Source: Heterostelium album PN500
Lineage: Eukaryota > Evosea > Eumycetozoa > Acytosteliales > Acytosteliaceae
Assembly: GCF_000004825.1 (NCBI RefSeq)
Contig: NW_008805073.1
Span: 682,001-746,000 of the forward strand
Direction: 5' to 3'
Length of the DNA: 64,000 nucleotides
The notes below the pieces were generated by a model. That model was not told where the DNA came from. It saw only the letters and a program-made list of their open reading frames with translations, and searched no databases. Shown one piece after another: positions 58,695 to 64,000 of the stretch. Numbering within the stretch: position 1 is the first letter of the stretch; every line of letters begins with the position of its first letter. Made by a program: the position numbers and the translations under genes.

Positions 58695-59300
58695 AATAAA
58701 AGAATTATTTAATTAATTTTAATATTTATATTTCAAATTTGAATATTAATTCATACTTTTAATTGGTGCTTAACTGTTGCCGACATTTTTGAGTTCAAAC
58801 TGTAAGTTAACGAATCAAATTTAAAACTATTTAAACCTATAATTTCATTCACAAAGTCATTTTTTCATTATTTTTCAAATAAAAATAATTTTGATTTGTA
58901 AGTAATAATAAATAATTAAAACTTAAACTTATTTATATCTTTGTTTACTAACTCTTTGTTTTATCTCTTTTTATCTATCTCTTCTAATCTCTCTTTCCTA
59001 CCACCTCGATCGTCCCCCAACCTCTGTCGGTACATTCCTGTATTTGCCTACCACCACTGAAATTGCCTACAAACTCTGTCGTTGCCTACCATCTCTGTTC
59101 GTCTATCCAATATCTGTCATTGTCTATAACCTCTGTCCGTCCATCCAATGTCTGTCATTGCCCACAATCTCTGTCATTGCCCACAATCTCTGTCATTGCC
59201 CACAATCTCTGTCATTGCCTACCACCTCTGTCATTGCTCACAACCTCTGTCCGTCGATTTTGAGTCTAAATATTTATTTATTTAATTTTAATCTGAAAAA
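58695..59300 (-). repeat. Right inverted arm of the island
   Basis: Counterpart of the left arm: 58695-58985 aligns closely with 52412-52110 reversed, and 59255-59300 with about 51885-51843 reversed. Between them sits the 19-base minisatellite. Confidence 0.8.
59005..59255. repeat. 19-base minisatellite in the right arm
   Basis: Units of CTCTGTCATTGCCCACAAT, perfect in three central copies and degenerate toward both ends (CTCTGTCCGTCCATCCAATG variants). The core CTCTG-TTGCC resembles the left-arm unit read in reverse, CTCTCGTTGCTATGCC. Confidence 0.85.
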
Positions 59301-59349
59301 TTATTAAAATGACTGATAGAAGTGATCTATGAGATGATGCCAATGCAAG

Positions 59350-60364
59350 TCGGTAAGGGTGCCAACGGAAAGAATTCAAACTAGGATGCTCTGTATGGCT
59401 CGACTATTCTGTAATTTTACCCAATGGAACTGTTATTCAAGATCCATCATATGTCTTCGATATCAATGTAGACTTGGCATGCGCTGCAAGCACAGGACCA
59501 ACTCCTACTCCTGCGCCTACTACTCCAGCTCTAACTACACTACAACCACTCCAACACCATCTAATCCATATAGTACAACAGTTATTCATTCTTTAAAATC
59601 CACGAAAATTAAAATTGGATCTACTTCATTCAGCCTAATAACACTGCTTCCTCTACTTGTGGCCAAGTTAACTTAATATATCCACAGGATCAGGAAATTT
59701 TACAATTAATTAGATACTTTTAGTTATATAGTTCTATAGATATATTTATATATAGTTATGTATTATGTGTATATAAACAATTATCGTGTATTTATATCAT
59801 TTTTTCTAACTTTTAAATTTCTATTAATAATATTTGGTGGTCAACAAGAGTGTACTTGGATATGTGTTCCTAATGGTAAACCAAGCAACAAAATTTAGTT
59901 TATCTTTTTTCTTTTTAAAGTCCAAAGTCCAGAATTCTCTCATCTACTTAATTATCCTACTAGTCAAGATACCTATAAGACTCTTTATATTATATTATTA
60001 TAATATACACCTATATGATTCTTTATTATATTATGATACTATTATAATTATACTTATATACATCAAGGTTAACTTTGTAAGTTTTATTTTTAATTGATAT
60101 ACGAACTGATTTTGTTATTTTTTTTTATTTCATAGGACAACAAATAACAACAGACTCTGCTCCAGTTTCGGATCTACATTCCTTCCAAGATTTAATTCGA
60201 CTGCCGCTGGTGCTTCAAATAATTCAGGAAGTAAGTTGATAAAAAACAAAAAAATATTATCAGAACAATTTTTAAATTAACTTTTTCTTTTTTTCAACAT
60301 AGAACTTCAATATTCTCATATAGGTCTAGCCTTTTTAACTTTTATAGTTGAAATTGTCCATTAG
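59350..60364 (+). pseudogene. Remains of a secreted, possibly GPI-anchored protein gene
   Basis: Disconnected coding pieces lie in one direction. 59380-59560 gives KLGCSVWLDYSVILPNGTVI and DPSYVFDINVDLACAAS, then a Thr/Pro run (GPTPTPAPTTPALTT). 59836-59883 gives GGQQECTWICVPNG. An apparently clean final intron (60231-60302) joins 60136-60230 to 60303-60364, giving FLPRFNSTAAGASNNSGK and then a hydrophobic end, IGLAFLTFIVEIVH. The Ser/Asn/Ala/Gly stretch before a short hydrophobic tail is the pattern of a GPI-anchor signal, common in dictyostelid surface proteins. No start codon and signal peptide remain in frame. A decayed surface-protein gene is the best reading; a spliced gene with undetected exons is possible. 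Confidence 0.4.
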
Positions 60365-60532
60365 ATTAAATATTTATATATATTATTAAATTTTAATTTT
60401 TAAGAATAATATCAACAATAATAAATAAAACAGTAACAAATTAATAATTTCTACAATAAAATAAAAATAAAACATCCACATTGTAATCTAAAAATATTTG
60501 TTTTAAAAGTTTAGTTCTTTTCTTTACTTTTC

Positions 60533-60802
60533 TTAAACAGAATGTTGTACATATATCGGTTCTAATAAATCTTCTTGACATTGTTTTGAAATAACATTGA
60601 GTTGACTGATTCTGTAGTTTTCGGTCAATGGAAGAGTCTTTAAGAATGAACCATAATCGTCTGGTTGTAAAAGCTCTGACTTGGTGTCAATTGAGAGTAT
60701 CAGGTATGTACTTTGACAGTAGTCCAATAGTCTTCTGGAGATCTCAGAGAGCGAGACACGATAGAGATCGGTGGCACTCTTCTTGTAATTATCAAAGTTC
60801 AA
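60533..60802 (-). pseudogene. Orphan 3' exon, unrecognised
   Basis: A clean 89-codon frame reads DNYKKSATDLYRVSLSEISR, then LLDYCQSTYLILSIDTKSEL and TLPLTENYRISQLNVISKQC. It looks like a genuine conserved helical protein end, with balanced codons. There is no ATG, and upstream DNA (60803-60990) is AT-rich with no exon in frame, so the rest of the gene appears to be lost. It may be a duplicated fragment of a gene elsewhere. Family unknown. Confidence 0.5.
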
Positions 60803-61053
60803 AAAACTTCAAGGTTTTTTTTTGTTGTAAAATTGAAACATAATTTAATTAAATTGTAAACTAGTTTTCATAATTACTAGTTTCATAAATCAAATAAAAT
60901 AAAAAAAACCACTTTGATCATATTAACCTCTATTTTTAATTTTTAATATCATCAAATCAAAGTTAATAATCAATCTAATAATATACTCAAATAATAAATA
61001 AAACTATCAAAACATTTGTATATAATCAAATAAACAATAATACAATATTAAAA

Positions 61054-61427
61054 ATGAGCCAACAACAACAATCAAATTCAACCGATAACACTCATCTCAA
61101 TCAAGGAAAACCATATAAATTCTATGGTACTGGAACAACCAATCCATGGAAGATCAAATTCCTGTTCTCGATAAACAATTGGAAGATAAACAATGGATTG
61201 CAGCCAATCAATATTCGATTGTTGATATGGCAGTCTATTCATGGGCAGTCTATATTCGTGAAGGATTTCTTCCAAATTACGAGAAATACAAGAATGTAAT
61301 GGCTTGGTTGGACAGAAGGAATCAAAGACCTGCTGTTGCCAAACATCTTCCAACTATTCTTGCACCACTGAAAGAGGAAATCGAACATCTCACTCACGCT
61401 GGAACCTATAGAATTAAATTCGATTAA
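61054..61427 (+). pseudogene. Glutathione S-transferase gene with internal deletion
   Basis: The ATG at 61054 opens MSQQQQSNSTDNTHLNQG, then KPYKFYGTGTTNPWKIK, the start of a Ure2p/YghU-like GST thioredoxin domain (compare YKLYGTGTPNGWK). The frame then changes at about 61150. The next frame gives DQIPVLDKQLEDKQWIAANQ, YSIVDMAVYSWAVYIREGF and VMAWLDRRNQRPAVAKHL, the GST C-terminal helical domain. Roughly 100-130 residues between them (rest of the thioredoxin domain and linker) are missing. The gene is therefore dead as an enzyme, although its ends are well preserved, implying recent loss. A second, shorter remnant follows at 61512. Confidence 0.75.
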
Positions 61428-61511
61428 AATATAAATAAATTTAATCAATGTATATATTAAAAGTACAAATAAAGAGAATTTATTATTATTAAATTAATTC
61501 TTAAACCATTT

Positions 61512-61620
61512 AGAAATATGTTTTCGATAAACAGTTGGAAGTTAAACATGGATTGAAGCCAATCGATATTCAATGGTTGATATGGATTTTCTTGAAGATT
61601 TTAAAGATTACATAAATTCA
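61512..61620 (+). pseudogene. Second partial GST copy
   Basis: The bases at about 61515-61585 repeat 61162-61235 of the GST remnant with scattered changes (shared word TCGATAAACARTTGGAAG). Similarity ends after the region equivalent to YSIVDMA. It is a tandem duplicate fragment. Confidence 0.65.
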
Positions 61621-61680
61621 CAGTTAAATAAACAATGAAATCTTGATAATATTTATGTATATAATAAAAAAAGTTTATTA

Positions 61681-64000
61681 TTATTTCAATTTCGATAATC
61701 TCATTCTAATGTTTTGTATAATTGATATTGCAAGAATGACGGCTGCGAATAACAATGTTATCGAGGAGATAACTATTCCACGAGTAGCAGGATCGAGGAA
61801 AGCATTACCAGAGATGACAAGAATGATTAGAAGGAAGAAATTGGCAATGTTTTCGGTTTGGTTTCTTGCTCTGAGTTTGTAGGGTCTGATGATGTATTGG
61901 ATGGTCATGAATATTGTGTGAATGGTCATCTGCACGGCAATCATGATCTGCGACTGGTAGAGCAGACTAAGTGTACAAATAGAGTAGCTGGTAATTCGCA
62001 GCATGTGGAATGCTCCCCACCATCTTGCCTTTGGCTTGTAGAGTGCCGAGTGATCGCGCCAATCCAGCCAGTAGTGCTGATAGAGATAGAGTGAGACTAC
62101 CACGACAAACAAGAGCGCGAGAAGAATCGAAGAGATTATTTGTGCTACACGATGAACCATGCTGTCGCTACACACTATATCGTTGTCCATGAAGAGATAC
62201 TGCTTGTCGCCAATGTCGCGACACGGCATCGACAGAGAGAACAAGTCGAAAACCAGCGGACCAAAGAAGAGCAGAGTAGAACTCCAGAAATAAGAGAGGT
62301 AAGGTGATCTTTGAGCAGTTGGGTGTTGAATCTGTCTGACCAGCGAGAGTGACTTGGCTATTCTCGAGGTTATTCCGCCGATGGCAATGATGATAATGGT
62401 GGCAGAGAAGGAGAATGCCACCTTGGTGTAGTAGTTGAATGGTAAACCACTGCATATGAACGGTATGTAATCCAATGACATTCTAAACAGCGGAACAATA
62501 TATAGATTCATTTGCGAATATAATAGAATTGCCACCGATTGCAAGAAGATAATAATCGATCCGAATACGTGATGATTGAAAATGGTTGGTGCAAGCGATA
62601 GAGCGATAATAAACAAAGCTAAATAAATCATATACATAATAAACACTAAAATATTTTCGCTACCTTTTGAAATTTAAGATTAGCTATTTTGGTTGCCAAA
62701 TATTATAATATAATAATTAACTTACTACAACAATAAATTGATGATTTGTTATGTTTTGGTGATGTTAGACATTGGCCACAGAGAATACCGGTGTGACCAG
62801 ATATACATTGATTTCCACCTAAACATAGATTCTGTTCACATCTCTTGATTACTTCGATATCGTTGTTGTACATCCAGTAGTTCTCGATGGTTTCTACGTT
62901 GCCACGGTAACATTGTGATAGCTTCTCATTGTTACACTTGACACACTGTTGTTTAGAGGGTGAGTAGACAAGATCCGTTGAGTTGCAATACTGACAGAGT
63001 ACGTTGTTCGGACTCTGAAATTGGAAAGGACGACAAGGACCCACTGTTAGTTCGACATTGCTTTGAAGTCCATCTTGGTGTGCGAGGATGTTGAATACAC
63101 TGCCAACCTGCATTCCAACGAAAGCGTTGAGATTCACTCTGGCGAAACCACCGATCAAACTGACTGGCATGCTCACATTCGTGAAATCTCCTGGTGTAGA
63201 GATGGCAGAGAGCCACAGCATGAGATCACCTGCCTCGGTGGTGACTTCATTATCGAAATAGTCAAACATTGTGATGGTGATTGTGATGGGTTCGTCGTTG
63301 GCAATGTCGTCGGGCATTCCAATGCCGAGTCGCGCCTTTCCACTGGCTATGTTGTTTCCATAGAAGGTTGCAGTGTTTCCCAAAAATTTGTTGGACTTGT
63401 CAACGATAATCAGTTCTTTCGAGTAGATGGCACCACCTGCCAGGTCGGCAGTGTTTGAATTGAAAGTGTTATCAGATATTTCACACTCGAAATTGGTTTG
63501 CTCAAATTGGAATACTCCACCTCTAACACCGGTGTTGATGAAGAAGAGATTGTTGGTGATTGAACAGGCAGCTGTATCGCCGGCTATATATATTGGACTC
63601 GCCTGGGCGTTGTTCATTTGGAATGTACAGTTCGCCATGATGAAACTGGCCGCCGAAACCAACGAGAAAACCGAGCCAAGTTGAGATGGTGATGGTTGTG
63701 AACCATGGACGGTAACGTTTACCAATGAAACAATGGTATTGAAACGCGCATCGATTACCGTTGCAACACTGCTGAGTATATTAACGTTTTTCAGAATGAG
63801 CACATCTCTGGGCTGCGTGATACTAAAGATATTGTAGCAATTGATTCCGCTGAGGGTTGAATTTTCCATGACAATCTGTCCTTCTTGTGTGAAAAAGATA
63901 TTGCTATATTCGTTGGGTGTATTACAATCGTTGATCAAGAGGTCTTTGAAATTAAATTGTGAATTGCCAACATTGATCAGAGTGTCGAAATTCACTACCA
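61681..64000 (-). CDS. Beta-helix ectodomain plus multi-span membrane protein, C-terminal part
   Basis: Two exons are visible: 62726 to beyond 64000 and 61681-62618, joined through the intron 62619-62725. The start lies outside the window. The outer part has right-handed beta-helix (pectin-lyase-like) repeats, for example ILKNVNILSSVATVIDARFN, FIMANCTFQMNNAQASPIYI and CEISDNTFNSNTADLAGGAI. A cysteine-rich neck follows (CQYCNSTDL, CVKCNNEKLSQCY, CISGHTGILCGQCL). The C-terminal 310 residues contain about seven hydrophobic spans, such as LFIIALSLAPTIF and ILLALLFVVVVSLYLYQ. This layout is common in a large dictyostelid family of putative cell-surface or contractile-vacuole membrane proteins of unknown function. 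The basic C-terminus (RMRLSKLK) faces a GST-remnant region downstream. Confidence 0.85.

Larger units (their letters stand above)
51843..59300. mobile_element. 7.4-kb composite island bounded by ~0.6-kb inverted repeats
   Basis: The left arm (about 51843-52425) reads, on the minus strand, like the right arm (about 58695-59300). The inner 300 bases of the arms look close to 85-90% alike by eye. The outer part holds unlike minisatellites around a shared core, and the outermost 45 bases match again. The interior holds hAT, PIF/Harbinger and piggyBac-like remnants, a foldback MITE, a small secreted-peptide gene and an unrecognised ORF. Arms of this length suit a foldback-type or Mutator-like DNA element with later insertions, or a segmental inversion pair. 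I could not find a matching target-site duplication. No reverse transcriptase, integrase, capsid or viral polymerase motif was seen. Confidence 0.65.

Noticed and set aside
51843-59300. Idea that the island is a Polinton or another virus-like element because of its long inverted ends
   Set aside because: No capsid, protein-primed polymerase, integrase or packaging ATPase motif is seen; contents are ordinary DNA-transposon pieces.
59044-59307. Open frames with repeated HNLC/CHC words in the right arm
   Set aside because: Produced by the 19-base minisatellite, not a protein.

Overview
The window is nuclear DNA of a dictyostelid social amoeba. The evidence is short AT-rich introns with GTAAGT/GTATGT donors, extremely A/T-rich intergenic DNA with oligo-T and oligo-A runs, long Asn/Gln/Ser/Thr tracts inside coding regions, and a gene set in which kinesin-6 (kif12), SAHase, an SdrD/colossin-like secreted protein and a large ankyrin protein sit together. 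Coding GC is clearly higher than in Dictyostelium discoideum, so a group 1 or 2 species (Cavenderia or Heterostelium/Polysphondylium type) fits better. That placement is an inference.

Region 1 (1-16988) is compact and mostly housekeeping. It holds the 5' part of an unrecognised helical protein (-), a glutaredoxin-like gene (+), MIX23/CCDC58 (-), the peroxisomal import receptor pex5 (-), kinesin-6 kif12 (+), the ESCRT-III subunit CHMP1 (-) and S-adenosylhomocysteine hydrolase sahA (+). Most of these are spliced. I reconstructed exon joins from GT...AG borders, reading phase and family conservation.

Region 2 (16989-18781) is a gene-free, repeat-bearing gap. Region 3 (18782-51376) is again gene-dense: SKI3/TTC37 (-, with a one-base frame slip), a small zinc-ribbon CaaX protein (-), an ankyrin protein (+), TFIIE alpha (-, seven exons), a poly-Asn protein (+), a 99-aa zinc-ribbon protein (+), a large propeller-like protein with a charged tail (+), a 92-aa acidic protein (+), a four-CBS protein (+), alpha-SNAP (+), a RING/B-box/kelch protein (+), a family-16 methyltransferase (-) and an SdrD-like secreted protein (+, with a one-base frame slip).

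Region 4 (about 51.4-61.6 kb) is a transposon-rich island. Its core is a 7.4-kb block bounded by two inverted arms of about 0.6 kb, each carrying its own minisatellite. Inside lie remnants of three unrelated DNA transposon families (hAT in two opposed pieces, PIF/Harbinger, and a piggyBac-like piece with a SAP-like motif), a 184-bp foldback MITE, a possible structured-RNA segment, and an apparently intact three-exon gene for a small secreted cysteine-containing peptide. Beyond it lie fragments of a secreted/GPI-type gene, an orphan exon and two broken glutathione-transferase copies. Region 5 (61681-64000) is the 3' end of a beta-helix plus multi-span membrane protein (-) that begins outside the window.

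Several genes belong to shared housekeeping systems: membrane traffic (alpha-SNAP, CHMP1), cytokinesis (kif12), peroxisome import (pex5), transcription (TFIIE alpha, possible Pol I factor), RNA decay (SKI3) and methyl metabolism (sahA, methyltransferase). They are not arranged as operons, and the neighbourhoods look incidental.
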